Both the position numbers and the translations under genes were made by a program. From Imbricaverruca yamaguchii (taxonomy: Eukaryota > Arthropoda > Thecostraca > Neoverrucidae), in assembly GCA_034440575.1 (NCBI GenBank), contig JAOTOL010001479.1:581001-645000 (forward strand): 64,000 nucleotides of DNA, given 5' to 3'. This document shows, in pieces, positions 1 to 13,200 of this stretch (the stretch's first letter is position 1; the number at the start of each line of letters is the position of its first letter). The notes beneath the pieces were generated by a model, which saw only the letters and a program-made list of their open reading frames with translations, ran no database searches and was not told the origin of the DNA.

Positions 1-3000
1 TAGTTTGAGTGACAACTGTAAGTGGAATAACCAGCATATGGTAGGTGTTGTTCTGCATTTGTTTTCATTGATATCCTTGTTCCCCCATTTATGTAGAAGT
101 ATGTGTCAAGCCCATCCTATCCAGTATGAATCTGGAATGCAAAAATGTCTTCAGAGATGAAATCTCAGAAGTGCCCTAATGTCCATCCTGTCCTGTGAGG
201 AGTACTGATATAAAAATATTTTGTCATGCAATTTTGGATAAATGTATTACATATGTGATACAGTATACAATACTAATTTATGGCATAGTTATTATTATCC
301 CTATCCTGAATATAGCTCTTCTTAATTTATGAATATCAAAACAAATATAACTACAGTCATAAGCAGCATTGGAAAAGTGGCCCTTTTTGGAACTTTTGCA
401 ATCCAAAGAATTATACACTCTGGAAAAAAATACACTCCTTGCATTGCTGGATGAAGACATGCTTAACTAGCAAGACAGCTAGATATCATTATACAATAAT
501 GATAACTTGGGTGGAGAGGAAGATTCAGTCATACTGGGTCCCCTACCACATAAAGTTTCCAGTATAATTGAGGATAATACACATTTGTTATTTCAGGTCA
601 TCTGTAGGCACATTCCAAGAGGAGGCAGGAGTGGAGCCGAAAATGAGATGCCAGCCAGATTGGAAGAATATCAGTTTGCTAGCACGCACAAGTACAACAG
701 ATGTCAATGGATGGCAAAATATGGATCACTGCAGTCTGAATATGATCTTAATGCCACTTAACATTCCACATTTCATAACATTCCATCTTCCATATCATTC
801 CATAACATTCCATTTGTGTATGTGTGATATCTGGTGAAGTGCAGGTGAATTAATAAACAGCCACCAATGCATTATTGTGTATGTTCTCCATTTGTGGACA
901 AACCTCAGAACAGAGTCCAGATGTGCCCAGAAGAATGTGTGGATGAACACCAAGAGCTAGAGTGGCATCCATACAACTGGTAAGCCACAAAGTGTAGCAC
1001 TTTCCCCAAATCCCCAAAATACTGGTGGATATGAGCCATGTTTTGCCACAGCATAGGAATTTTCATGGGCACTATTACTTTTACACACATTTTACCTCCA
1101 TGAAGCATACAAAGGTACTAGGTTTGGCTAAGTTATGCTACATTTTTTTTGTAAGTTATCCATTTATCAAATTCCTTTCGGAATCATTCAGGATTATAAA
1201 AAAGAAGTTTTTGAATTGAACAAAAAACACTCAGGCTAGCATAGGCTGTTTGGTTCAAATAGGCCATTTACTTTTGATTTTTGGAATTAAAAAATTGCTT
1301 GGAAAATTTATATTTAAAAAGGCTTTCTTGCATCCAGTTATGCTGCAGCTTTTTCTTCATTTTTAACATTACATTTCATGGTATATTTCCCAACCAAACC
1401 CAAGAAACTTTTTTTGGTGTCATTTTGCTACCCAACTGCACTTGCCAAAAAAATGTGTGGTTGCATCATGTAAGTACCTACATTATGAACACATTCATAA
1501 TTATTGCACAAAAATTAAATTTCAAGAAATCAAATCACCTTAAATTGCAAATTTGTCCATTCAGAAAGACAGAGACCAGAAATGTTAAATGTATAATGGC
1601 ATTCAATGGAAAATGGGGACAGGATGCACCTAACAATTCCCTGAACATATCATGAATGCACAAGTAATGCTTGAATGCATGCATATCTATAATATCTGCA
1701 GTCAATGTGCACTGAAGAGGCCCAGCCCCCTGTTTTTGAAAGAAAAACATTCACGCTTCAAAATGTGGAAAGTGAAAACAGGATTTTCCAGACAAAATCA
1801 AAGCAATCAGTTTTGTTCATTACTACGCTTGTGGGCAAAACATCGCAGCAATTAATATTATCATGTCCTGCACCTTGTATTACCTGAAAATATCCCATCA
1901 CACAACACAAGCTTACAGCTTTGGTTTATCCAAATTAATAACTCGAATTACCACGAAGATGTTTGATATAGGTAAGTAGGTAGGTACCCACAAAGTCAGA
2001 TATTACAAACTCTCATACCTCGGGCCAAACACTCAGTCAATTCCAGCGAAGAGCTTTAAAGAAAATCCTTTGTTGAATAAAAAAAAACACTACGCTCCGC
2101 TTACCAGATATAGGAATTCACCTTTACCAGCCCGACCACGTAGGATGGTCCGTTCTTGGATTCAATGAGTTCACCGCTCTCCGTCTCCCACTCCGGCCAG
2201 AGCTATTTAAACCATTGCCACGAAAAGCCATGGATAATGCATTTCTTCTTGGTTCCTTGGAGAATGATATGTTCTGCATCAATTGGGATGGATAAAACCA
2301 TTCATATTTATATTATTAAGCAGTCAGGAGCGATATACATAAAAGATATCTGGAGGATTTTCCCCATGAAAATTGCCGTAATGGTACCAAAACGTTCCTA
2401 AAACCTGCGAACACTTTGCTCCAAAATGAAGATCCATAGAACCAGAAATTTCACCTTCTTTCGATTTCATGACTTATATTGTTTCCGAATTTCATCAACA
2501 AGCGGGAATAGTTGTATTCATGCCACTCCGACCGCGATGTTTCCCCACTCCGGACAAATTCAGATTTTTTTCAGATTCAGATTTTTACGTGTTACAGAAA
2601 TTCAGATTTACGTGTGTTGACCTAATCCTCTACACTCCTATAAACCTCATTCTGATCCAATGATTAATTTATTCCCATAATCCTGATTATTAATTGAGAA
2701 AAAGTTCCCTGTAATTCTCTTGGCAGTTTTCTCTAACTTATTTTCAATTTTTGGTATTTCATAGCAATCATGGTGCGAAATGAGATGCTAATTTCCGCTT
2801 GTCTGTGACGATAGTCTGTTTTCCAGCAGCAATTTGCCCGCCCGTCTAGTCGCTTTTCAGCCTTCCAAGTCATTCCTTGCTTCCACTAAGCATTCCAGAC
2901 ATGAACCAAAAAGTGCATCAAAATATATTTAATATTAATAAGAATTGACTTGAATATTTTTCAGCTATCTCATTTGAAAGAAAGAAAATTTAATCGTCAA

Positions 3001-3420
3001 CAGAATAAAATATTTTAGACGGATTGTTTTAGTACAACTTTCCTTAAACCATTATATATTCCGAAACCCATATACCGAAGTAACATTTTAAACCCTCCCA
3101 TTTTAGACCCAGTCGGTGCACGAACGTCCTGCTCTCGCAGTATTTTGTGAATTTGTATTAGTTGTGTGGTGTTGGTATGCTAGGAGTGGCAGGTATCGAT
3201 ATATGAACTTGGTTGAAATCGAATAAGTATACTTTTGTGATTATTTTATCTACCATTGCTCAGGAAGTTGCCTTATAAGTCATTCACGTAACGTGGATGA
3301 CTTCAGACGATGTGTGGTGGACCCCATCTGGTTGTCTGTGAGACACTATGATAAGAACCTAACAAATGACTTGAAGGCGTTTTATTCTTGAATAATAAAA
3401 ATTATCGGGTTATTTTACTA
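1..3420. other. Intergenic, no gene recognised
   Basis: AT-rich DNA downstream of GPCPD1. Only short ORFs without domain motifs, and no repeat family that I can name. Confidence 0.6.
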
Positions 3421-3424
3421 CTCA

Positions 3425-3482
3425 TTCAACCGCAAGGTTGCATAGCGTCGCCAACCTATATCACACCAATTGGTTGTGGGTG
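3425..3482 (-). mobile_element. Decayed SINE family B fragment
   Basis: atagcgtcgccaacctat followed by caccaattggttgtgggt matches the middle of family B (reverse orientation). The tRNA head and the tail are lost. Confidence 0.5.
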
Positions 3483-4983
3483 GACTCTGCAAATGCAAAC
3501 ACATCTATCAGTTCTTACTGCATATTTGATTTGATTACATCTTCAAAAACAGGCCAGGATAGATTTGGCTAGATCAGGACAGGTTTATGGTGGAAAATTC
3601 AAGAACTGTTAAAAATTTCATTTTCCTGGAAACTATTCATTCTCTTGTATGGAAGGTTAAACTAGGTTATTTTAGTTATTAGGGCTTTAGGGGTAGTTAG
3701 TAGTCAAATTAGGTTATGTCAGGTTATGATAATTTTAACATTACTTAAGATTAACCCTTATAAATATTCCTGGTGACACCCTTCTGTCACTCAGTGCATC
3801 CAACTCAGGGTGCATCTTGGTATGTTTGAATGGCATTGCCAACAACTGACTGGCAGACAGCTGATGATGGCTTGGATACATTGTTGAGATAAATGAAGTG
3901 TGAGGGGCAATATTTGAAGAATACCAAATTTCGCATGGTGTTTGGCAAAACTTTTACTGAAATCATCAACCACACTATGTACAAATTGAGATAGTGTACA
4001 AATCATTCCAGCATAGCTATGTTATGTAAACATTTCCAGTGTTCTTTTGTTGATGGTCAGTGGTTAAGCTCCAGGAAGACAACGCTTACAATAAAAATCC
4101 AGGAACAGTTACAACGCAATTTCGGCCCACTTTTCATGTGCTCCAAGATACCATTAACTGCATGAAACGCAATACGATAACTCCCGATCTTATCACACAA
4201 ATTCATATTCGCCTCCTGAGCATTGACCTCTATAACAACTTATATATAGTTATATACAGACATGAATGACACCGACACACTCACCCGCCAAAGGGACAGA
4301 CTATGAGAGACAAATGTGACGACTGAACCACCCAGGCTTCCAGTATCTAGCTCCAGTATCTACCCAGGCTAAAATCACTAGCTCAACAAATGACCATGTT
4401 AATTATTAGTAAGGCAATGTCAACCAGGAAGACTTAGATTTGAAAGAAGGAATTTTTGGATGCATTTGAAGTGAAATTAATTTGTATATCGATGTGATTT
4501 CTTTATTTATTATACACTAGAACTAAATAAAATATCACATTCTGAAATATAGTATGAGGAGGCTCACGTGATTTGGAGCTGCCAGATGAAGGCCACACGT
4601 GATTGCTTGAGCTCCTGTTATTTTGTGCGATATTTTCGGTTTTATAAAAAACAATTTAGTACATGTCCGTTTTTTCGCGTAGGAAAGTTTTATTTAATTT
4701 TGTGATCAGCGATAAATTGCGAAAATGTGACTACATGTAACCTTTCTTTTCAATACAAGCCGCTACTAAATCCACTGCAAGCAGCACGTAGCTCCAAAAT
4801 GCCACAATGCGGTATGACATCTTGGAGCCAGGGCGCAATTTTGTGGATTCCTGGTGCGAGTTTTCGTGCCTGTTGTGTATTGATTTCGAGCCCTAGCACT
4901 ATTCCCGGGGTCCAAGCACGACTTTCATTCTTTGTTCAACTTTCCAAAGTCCTGGCAGGATTTTGGAGAGCTAGCCACCTCTA
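3483..4983. other. Intergenic, no gene recognised
   Basis: Contains scattered aggttat/ttaggtt-like words (3655-3730). No array or ORF worth calling. Confidence 0.6.
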
Positions 4984-5031
4984 GGGAAAATGGGATCCCC
5001 CACCCCTGGGGGTGGGGGATCCCATTTTCCC
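4984..5031. repeat. Perfect palindrome, 23-bp arms, 2-nt spacer
   Basis: Left arm 4984-5006 (gggaaaatgggatccccc...) is exactly complementary to 5009-5031, with TG between. It could extrude as a cruciform or form a strong RNA hairpin. No element boundaries or target duplication were seen around it. Confidence 0.93.
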
Positions 5032-5567
5032 CTCCCATTGGGTACGCGCATTACTCACGACAGCCCCCTCCCGACTGAAATTCCGTGGTGTTTTGCACGG
5101 ATGCTTCGTTGGTGTTGGTGTTGGCTCGTTGGCGTGGGTCTCGGAGACTACTAGAAATAATGTGACAAAGGCTGCAGTTCAAGAAGTCTCTGGGCACAAT
5201 TAGGGATGTGTATTGAATATGGCAGGGCAATCTCACTTGTGTACAAAATCTGGGATGACAAAAAATGCATGTCGGTGGTAGCAGGCCACCATGAACGTGC
5301 AGACACCTACGAACGTCCGCAAGTTCGCACGAGTCTACGAGCAATTACAAGTGTACTTACCCCCTGCACCAAAGAAGTATTGAATCAACGTTTTTTTTTC
5401 CAAATGACGTTTCGACATCTTGCATCATGTATGCTTAGGCGGTCTGCATTCCAAACATATAGTTATTCCATGATTACTTACAGGGGCGCAACCAACAGCT
5501 GGCCGCGTCCCCCTTCCCGACCCCTTAGCACACAAAAATACACTAAATGAGATGAAAAATTGTGAGG

Positions 5568-6524
5568 TTTGCATTGGGTCTGTTCCCGTGGCTCCACCAG
5601 AAGGAACTCAGTGGAGGTAAGTTGAGGCTAGTTGAGACCTGCCCACGGGAACGACCGGTGGAGAAATCAGCTGACAGCGGTCTGAATTCTGCGACAAAAA
5701 GGAAGTGTTTGGCGCGGTATCTGGCGCTATTGATCAAATTTCTCCTCAAATGTTGGTCCAGATGATCACACAATGAATATAGTATGACTTATAATACGAG
5801 TCCCAAAATTGTCTTGATTTCTAGCGATGTAGGGACCCTCAGGAACCGTAGGGAGAACAGATGTTCCTTTTGCCTATGGGATGAACCAAGCAATCTTTCT
5901 TCCATCTCGGTTGAGCACCAGGAGTCGTCTCCCAAGTTTTGTGATTGGTTACAGCCTACCTTCTTAATGTACAGCATATAATCTGGTGTCTGGCTACCTG
6001 GGCCCCGAGACGCTTTTCTACCCGATGCTGGCTTTTCCCCATCCCAACTTTCTCGACCTCCTCGATCGGGCTTGAGTGCAATCTTAGTTGGCGCCGCATT
6101 GCGGCAGTTGCGGCTCGGGGATTGCGGCGGATCCCGCCGGTAAAGTAACATCTTGGCCTTAGGACGAATGACGTATATCAAAGGCCACAAAAAGGATGCT
6201 TTGTGGTCTGCATCTCCTACTTCGATTATTGTTCAGAGTTGTAATTTCATATTTGCATTGCGAAGGATGATCCTGGTATTCAGTTGACGCATGAAGATGA
6301 GATTCATATGACGAAGGACGTTGTTTACGTGCAAATATATGAAACTAGTGCGCCATGATTGAGCTCCACTGAAAAATCACAATTGGACCCTGCTCCTCGG
6401 CTGGTGGAGCTTTTGCTCCACTGGTGGAGGTTGGTGGAGGAAAAATCTCCACTGGGTTGGCCACGGGAACGACCAGTGGAGGTTTGTGGAGGTTAGTGGA
6501 GCCACGGGAACAGACTCATTGCAA
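5568..6524. mobile_element. Non-autonomous inverted-repeat DNA element (957 bp)
   Basis: Left end tttgcattgggtctgttccc and right end (reverse complement) tttgcaatgagtctgttccc continue inward into gtggctccac on both sides, giving terminal inverted repeats of at least 30 bp. The ends carry further copies of the core CCACGGGAAC at about 5643 and 6461 and many ggtggag/ctccacc units. The interior has no recognisable ORF. The superfamily is not assigned because no clear target duplication was seen. Confidence 0.72.
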
Positions 6525-7239
6525 AACTTTACTTTTTTCGTGAGTCGAAGCTCTGCTTAATCATGTTTTTCCTTGTCGCCATCCCCGCTCCCCCTAGGAA
6601 AAGCCTGGTTGTACCACTGAGTACCTACAATTTCAGGAGAAGGGATACGGGGATCTGGGCTCCATGAAATGAGGGTTTAAAATTAAAATGGAAAAAAAAA
6701 TCTTAGAGTGGGCGATATCTGGCGGGTGTAAATTTTTGGGGTGTGGAATCCTTTCGCAAAATCCACCCTCCTTTGATAATTCCTGGTCAAATCCATGACT
6801 ACAAGAGGACCGGATGTAATCCTTAGCCGAGGAATCTGCGTTATAGTGCAGATCTTGTGGCCCAGCCTCTATACCCTTACTTCAGCCAAAACACCAATGG
6901 TGATTCCGGAATTGTAAATTAGGGCATGTGCCTCCCGCCCTCCTCGATAATATATACGTGGTGTCCCTTCAACTGGAAAATGAATATTTCCAGTACGGTT
7001 CATTGCACCCCCCCCCCACACACACACACACTGAATGAATTTTTGTTTCAGCCAATGGTATTCTTCGCCCCCCCACCCCCAGATCAGAATTCTTGCATCC
7101 GCCCCTTACCGGAACTTCTACACTGCAAAAAAAAAATGAAGCACTTGTCCAAAGTTACATCCAATGCAATTGGTGAAACCTTGCATTGTTTTATTTTTGT
7201 TTTCGTTCATTTGGACTGCCAGACCCACTTTCAGCCTCC
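6525..7239. other. Intergenic, low-complexity C-runs
   Basis: Short C-runs and a (CA) tract near 7005-7031. No gene seen. Confidence 0.6.
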
Positions 7240-8840
7240 CCTGTGCTCTAATGGGTCCCCCTGTGTGTATTTGGGCTCATGATGCCGGATTTGTTGCACC
7301 CCAGCACAGTTTTTTGGTCCCCGGTACATTTTTTCGGCGTTCTAGCTCCATTTTTTTTTTCGGGCACAGGCGTGTGGTTCTTTGGGGACTTGACGTCAGT
7401 TTTCTGGGCTGAACTCAATTTTTGGTGACTTCTGAATTTTATAATGTCTGAGTCCCGGCCCGAGTATTTGGGCACCCAGCGCCATATTTTGTGCTCGATG
7501 CTCGGGCCGATTCAATGGAGTTCATTCGTGATTTCTTGGGGTCGAGTTCTATTTTCGTAACACTCGTACGCGATATTTTTTTACCCTTTTACGATACTTT
7601 GGGCTCCGGGTGCGATTTCTTTGTGCCCAAACACGTTCGTTTTCCAGGGCCGATGAGTCTTCTTTTTTTGTGGGTGGAGGGGTCACGCAATTTGTGTGCC
7701 CGCAGAGATATCCCGGGTGTGAATTGTTTTTGGAAGACAGCTGCGATTTGTGGGTCTCCTGTACGACTTTTTGGCCCCCGGAGTAATTTTTAAGGGGCTG
7801 GCGTGAAATTTGTTGGGTCAGAGAACGATTTTGGAGCCCCGTCGTCAATTGTTGGCATCCTGAGCGTGAGTTTTAGTGGCCTCAACACGATTGTGTGGTC
7901 CCGAAACGTTTTGTGGCATTTCGGAGCGATTGTTGGGACCCCAGAGTGATTTTACATGTCCAGACAGTTTTTTCTTGTTGCCCCGGCTTCATTGTTTCGT
8001 AGTCCCGATGGGACTTTTGAAGCCCAGTGCGACTCGTCGAGCCCTTAGCGTGATTTTCTTGGTCCGGGCGCGACGTTTTAGTATCCCCAGACTCAGCGTG
8101 ATTTTCAGGGCGAGGCCCGACCTTCTGGAGCCCCAGTCGTGAATTTCATGAGCCCAGTCACGACTTTTTTGTCCCCAGCGTGATTTTCAAGGGTTCTGGT
8201 CAAGCGTTTTCGAGGCTCAGCGCAGTTTTTAGTGGCTTCAGTCAGTCTTGGTGGGCCCCGATGTCTCTAGTTCTTTAGGTGCTCCGGTGAGACTTTTTGG
8301 GCCCTCGGCGTTATTTCCAGGAGCCCCAACTCGACTATTTGAAGCACCGGCGTAATTTTCTGGAGTCCCGAGCGACTCCCTGGGGGCCTCTGTGGTATTT
8401 TCAATTTCCCCGGTCCCACTTGTGGAACACCAGCCTCATTTTTTAGAGCCTTGGACCGATTTTCGGAACTCCAATTTAATTTGAATGGGCTTTGGCGCAA
8501 TTTCGAGGGTTCAGTCATTTAGAGGCCCTGTATAACTTTTTGTGGCCACCAATGTGACCTAAGGAGCCAGACGCGATTTGTAGGGGCTAAAGCGTTAGTT
8601 TAATGGGGATCAATTTTTGTGGGCCGACCCTGGTGCGATTGTGGTAGCCCCTATCGATGTTCTCAGGGGCCTCTGTGCGACTTTTTAGGGTCCTAATATT
8701 ATTTTTAACGGCTCCGGTGCGATTTTCGGGGTGCTCTAGCGGGATGTTTATGGAGCCTGACGCAATTTTTTTCCCGAAGCCCGGCGCCATTTTTGGGAGT
8801 CTCAACCTATCAGGGGGCTGGGCAACTGCCCACGGCACCC
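7240..8840. repeat. Ancient degenerate short-period tandem repeat (about 1.6 kb)
   Basis: Dozens of loosely spaced units of roughly 20-40 bp share a core close to gccccggcgcgatttttggg: a GC block, then cgattt or similar, then a T-run and ggg. Examples are tccgggtgcgatttctttg (about 7605), gccccagtcgtgaatttc (about 8130) and gctccggtgcgattttcgg (about 8710). The order GC block / cga / T-run is kept, while individual units are heavily mutated. ORFs inside are by-products. Confidence 0.7.
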
Positions 8841-9910
8841 CTTCCCCCTTGGTACGCCACTAAATGTAGGTAGCTTAGAACAAATCGAACACATAGTTGA
8901 ACAAGCTGTATTCACTGCTAGTTTGTAAGACATGATGAAAATAAGCAGCAAAAGAACACTGTTGAACACGCACTACTCTACTCCCAGATAGTAGTGGGGA
9001 CTGCTGATCCGTTGCACCGTATGCGCATATTGTACGCTAAATCAGAGCCGAGTGACAACGCGTGATCTTAGTCAGTTAGGTGCGGCAATGTGTGAGTGAT
9101 GGATAATTAGAGTAAAGAGGAGGCATTTTGACGGTCTTAGCGCAGCTACAATTCGCATTTGCGCTCATGTCGATTAGGATTCCGAGGGAAAGTAGTTAAC
9201 TCATTGCCTCGTTGAAAGCAACACCAATAATATGATGTTTTAATCATGGTTTTGCACTGAATAATTAGCAAGTGTGTTGCCGGCTCTTTCAGATTCAAGC
9301 AATATCAATAAAGATATCGGATAATAATTAAATAGCTAGACAAATGGAATAACCAAAGGTTCATTAATTGTTTCAACCTAAATAATTGTTTGAAAGACAG
9401 TGAAGTACATACGACACTTGTCCACCAAAACCTGCAGCAGTTGAAGTATCACCGCGATGTGAAGTGCCATGAATGGCACACCAGTCTACGCCTTCTACGC
9501 TTTCGGGGCAACACATCCTATCAGAAACGAGCGGCGGTCTTGCTCCTGAGTCAGGATGTACCGCGAATAATTACAGCCGTTTCGTCTTCAAACGACGAAT
9601 ACAGCCAACTGGACCACTCAATATCAACAGTCTTCGATCGCAAGTGCACCATGACTAGATGCTAGTCAGGCTATGTCAAGACTTCAAAGTCTCTCAAAGG
9701 GTGTTCTTGCTGTGTGACTTCCTGAGGGAGCCGATTCCACATCTAGAAAGCTACACTGTACCAGTGAAATGGCACGATGGTATTGTAACTAGCGGCTACC
9801 AGCTTCCTCGGCGGGCTGCACGTGCCCCAGGTTGGCCGCGGACCGTTGGGTCGCTCGTGCAAAAGACCGCACACCAACTGCATCGGTTCCGCTGGCCACG
9901 CCGAGCGGGG
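8841..9910. other. GPCPD1 3' flank / probable 3' UTR
   Basis: Lies immediately after the stop codon on the minus strand. ATTAAA on the minus strand at 9239-9244 is the only poly(A)-like signal I noticed. No other gene seen. Confidence 0.45.
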
Positions 9911-10285
9911 CTAGCTGTCGGCGGCGTCGTCGTCATCGTTATCGACGTCGTCGTCGGCAGGAGAGGCACACTTTCTACTGGCCGTCGACGTGCACATTTC
10001 GGTCGAGGGCTCGGACGACTCGGAGCCGTCGCTCAGCTCTTCACCCAGCGACATGTGGCGCGCCTGCCGCTTCTCCATCAGGAAGATGGACTCCTTGTTG
10101 TCCTTGGTGCAATACTTGTCCATGCGGTCGTAGATGATGGCGTTGCAGCCTCGCGCCTTGAGGTAGCGGATCGTCTCGACGTTAGCGTTGTCGTCGCCCC
10201 AGCAGAACACCACCAGCCCCTTCGCCTGCGCTTGCTGGATGAACTCGGGCTGTTGTAGCAGCAAGCCAGAAAACACGCTCACACC
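9911..10285 (-). CDS. GPCPD1: GPCPD1 coding exon 11 (C-terminus, stop)
   Basis: Residues 571-694 and the TAG stop at 9913-9911. AKGLVVFCWGDD and IIYDRMDKY close the GDPD barrel. A poorly conserved Ser/Glu-rich tail follows, ending in an Asp-rich run (DDDVDNDDDD). The acceptor is ctgtcccggcag. Confidence 0.92.
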   Translation of the reverse strand, partial: GVSVFSGLLLQQPEFIQQAQAKGLVVFCWGDDNANVETIRYLKARGCNAIIYDRMDKYCTKDNKESIFLMEKRQARHMSLGEELSDGSESSEPSTEMCTSTASRKCASPADDDVDNDDDDAADS

Positions 10286-13200
10286 CTGCCGGGACAGAAT
10301 TAGTTGCAAACATTTGGTAATTAGGATTATTATATTCACGTCTGGACAATTCCGCCGGCATATATGTAGGAGACAAAAAAGTGAATTTACCAACTCCACA
10401 GTCAAAGTCAGTCGGCCGAGATGGGAGCAAATACTCTCTTTCCCTTTCTGTGTACCATCTTGAATCAACCTCCCCTGACCATAAGCCTAGTCTATTATCT
10501 ACGTAGTATGCAAAGTATATGCGTATTATCCGTGCCCTACGCTTTCCTGGCAGATGCCACTCAGCAGTCTACCGTAGAAGAACTAGCAATTATACGAGCC
10601 CGACGTAACTTTCCATTTAAAGTTCATAAGTCACACCCTCATTAAGGTCATTACGATCATAATTCATACAAGTACCGCTCACCAGAATCTGCGCCGACTG
10701 TGCGAACAGCAGAGACATCTTCAGCGTTTGAGTACGGCTGTCCAGGTAGGGTGGCCACTGGCTGGTCTCGCCTTGCGATAGGAACAGCACTGGGTAGCGG
10801 TTCTGTTTGAGACGCAGCATCGTGCATATGTCCGGGTTGAAGCAGGAGAAGATGATCTTGCGCGTGCCCGAGTGGATCAGCACGACCTTGAGGATGTTGT
10901 CGATGTAGCTGTTGAGCTCGAACGGGTGGTATAGTTCGAATGAGCCGTCCTGTCGGCAAGAGGCGCCACATATATGTTGAGGACAATGTAGGGTATATAA
11001 TATATATATATATGGGTGTGCATGCATTAGGGTGGTATTTAAAAACCGAAGTTGAATAATTCGCTCTTACCACAGGAATTTGGTGCCACCAGTGAGTTAA
11101 AATTGTTTTGAAATGTGTTTATAGGAATTGTTTGCACATCATGTATGAAGTTTTACTACGGTGTCCATATATTGCGTTATCTGATTATCTTGTTTACCCC
11201 CTTGCAACGGTGTGTTGACTATTGTTCTCAGGTGCAATCGTGATGGCCGCTGCGACTACGAGAAGTAAAGATAACCTCATGTCATCAAGCCTGAATTGAA
11301 AGGCGCACAGGCCCCCTTGAACTGGGAAACGCTAGGGGTCGTGTCACATCATCTTAATCTTGGTAAGGTGACTGTTCGGCCCATCACATCCACGATGGCT
11401 GGCATGGTGTCTACCTATTTCTGAATGGCAAGAATCCCGATGATGAGGAGACAACGCGATCGTGAAAGTGGAAAATCTGTACCACCAGTATGAATCCCTG
11501 AAGAATGGACGTCATAGACCCACACTTCCTTCCTACCACACAGCGACGTCCCTGCTCACAGATACAGCGCAGGTAGGCCTTCAAGGAACTCCTCAAGAAC
11601 CTTTTCACCGTCGCTCACGCGGATGCCCTCAAGAACATGACCAACGAGGAAGATAAGGTCTTCCTTAAAGCTCAGTGTGAGGCTATCCGGAGGAGGAAAT
11701 GGGGACCGTCCACGTTGGCTTGGCTGGGGAAGAATAACGCAGCGAGCAGCGAAAGAGGAGGTTCGACGTTCTAAAAAAAGTACTTACGACGAGGTCATGA
11801 CGTTCTCGCCTACCGTGGAGCAGAAGTCTTCAGCAAGCTCTAGTTCTACTCCCGAAGGTTCGGCTGAAGAGGACGAAGGTCTGGAAGGAGCTGTCAGCTT
11901 AGAGTCCTTCGAAACTAAGCAAAATATATATTTTTCAATATGACTTCCTCCCTGGCCACAACATTGCATCGAACGGAAATGACAGACCGGGGAGCGACCT
12001 AAGTTTGTATCGAGACCACTCGCTCTCTTGGTACCAATATTGAAGAACTCAATATCAACAGATCCCCATTCAATGATACAGACGGAAACATCGGGCGCGT
12101 GTTGCTTCACAGCTGAATGAGTTCAAAGCTAAGACCCCACTCATCGTCCACTGGGTCGGAAAGTTGATACAATATTTGCCTTCCAGGAACCACGTCGATC
12201 GGCTACCCGTGCTGGCATCCGAGAAGGACTGTACCCAGATGCCCAGAGAGCAAAGCTTCCAAACGGAAGCTCTGCTAATATGGCAAGAACAGTCGTTCAG
12301 GCCCTGGAAGACTGAGGAGTAGCCAACCAAATTTGCGGAATGTCGTTCTGACATTTCCTCAAAGAGACATTTCCTCAATTTTACTTGTCGCTATCCGAAC
12401 TCGAACGCGCGGTACAGGCAGTGTGCTCAAACCTCTTGGGTTTCTCTTTCGTCCTCCAGGGGTCAGTACTAGGGCCATTACTGTTCATTATATTTGTAAG
12501 TAACATTGAAAGTGGCCTAAGCAGTAAAATTTTGAAATTTGCGGATGATTTGAAGGTCTTTAAGGCAATAACAGGTCAGGATGAGCATGTCTCGCTCCAG
12601 GGGGACTTAGACGAACTTGTGAAGTGGTCCGAAGAATGGCAAATGAAATTTAACTTTGATAAGTGCAAAATCATGCATGTAGGTAAGCAGCATATGAAGG
12701 CTCCATACTTGATGGGTGGCCAAGTGCTATCAGTGACTCAACAGGATAAGGATTTAGGTGTTATTCTAAACACAAAACTGGGGGCATCAGAACAGACCAA
12801 GGAAGCCAGGAAGAAGGCACTAAGAATGATCGGGGCAATAAATATGAATGTATCATACAGAAGTGAGGAAGTGATCAGGAAGCTTTACTGTGCATACGTC
12901 AGGCCACATTTGGAATACTGCATCCAAGCTTGGTCTCCTAGCTATGAAAAAGATTGTTGGCTTTTAGAGAGAGTACAAAAGAGGGCTACAAAAATGGTTA
13001 ATGGCATAAGCAACCTGGCATATGAGGAAAGATTGAAGAAATTGAATATGCTTTCACTTAGATATAGAAGGCTGAGAGGAGATCTCATCGAGGTCTTTAA
13101 ATTTGTCAATGGTCTGGAGAGGGGATACCTTGGGGAAATGTTTGAATTTAACAGAAATGATGCAATTAGAGGTCATAAATTCAAAATTAAAGTTAACCAC

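Noticed and set aside
3655..3730. TTAGG-like words that might mark interstitial telomere repeat (also 46490 and 51640)
   Set aside because: Only scattered words, no tandem array.
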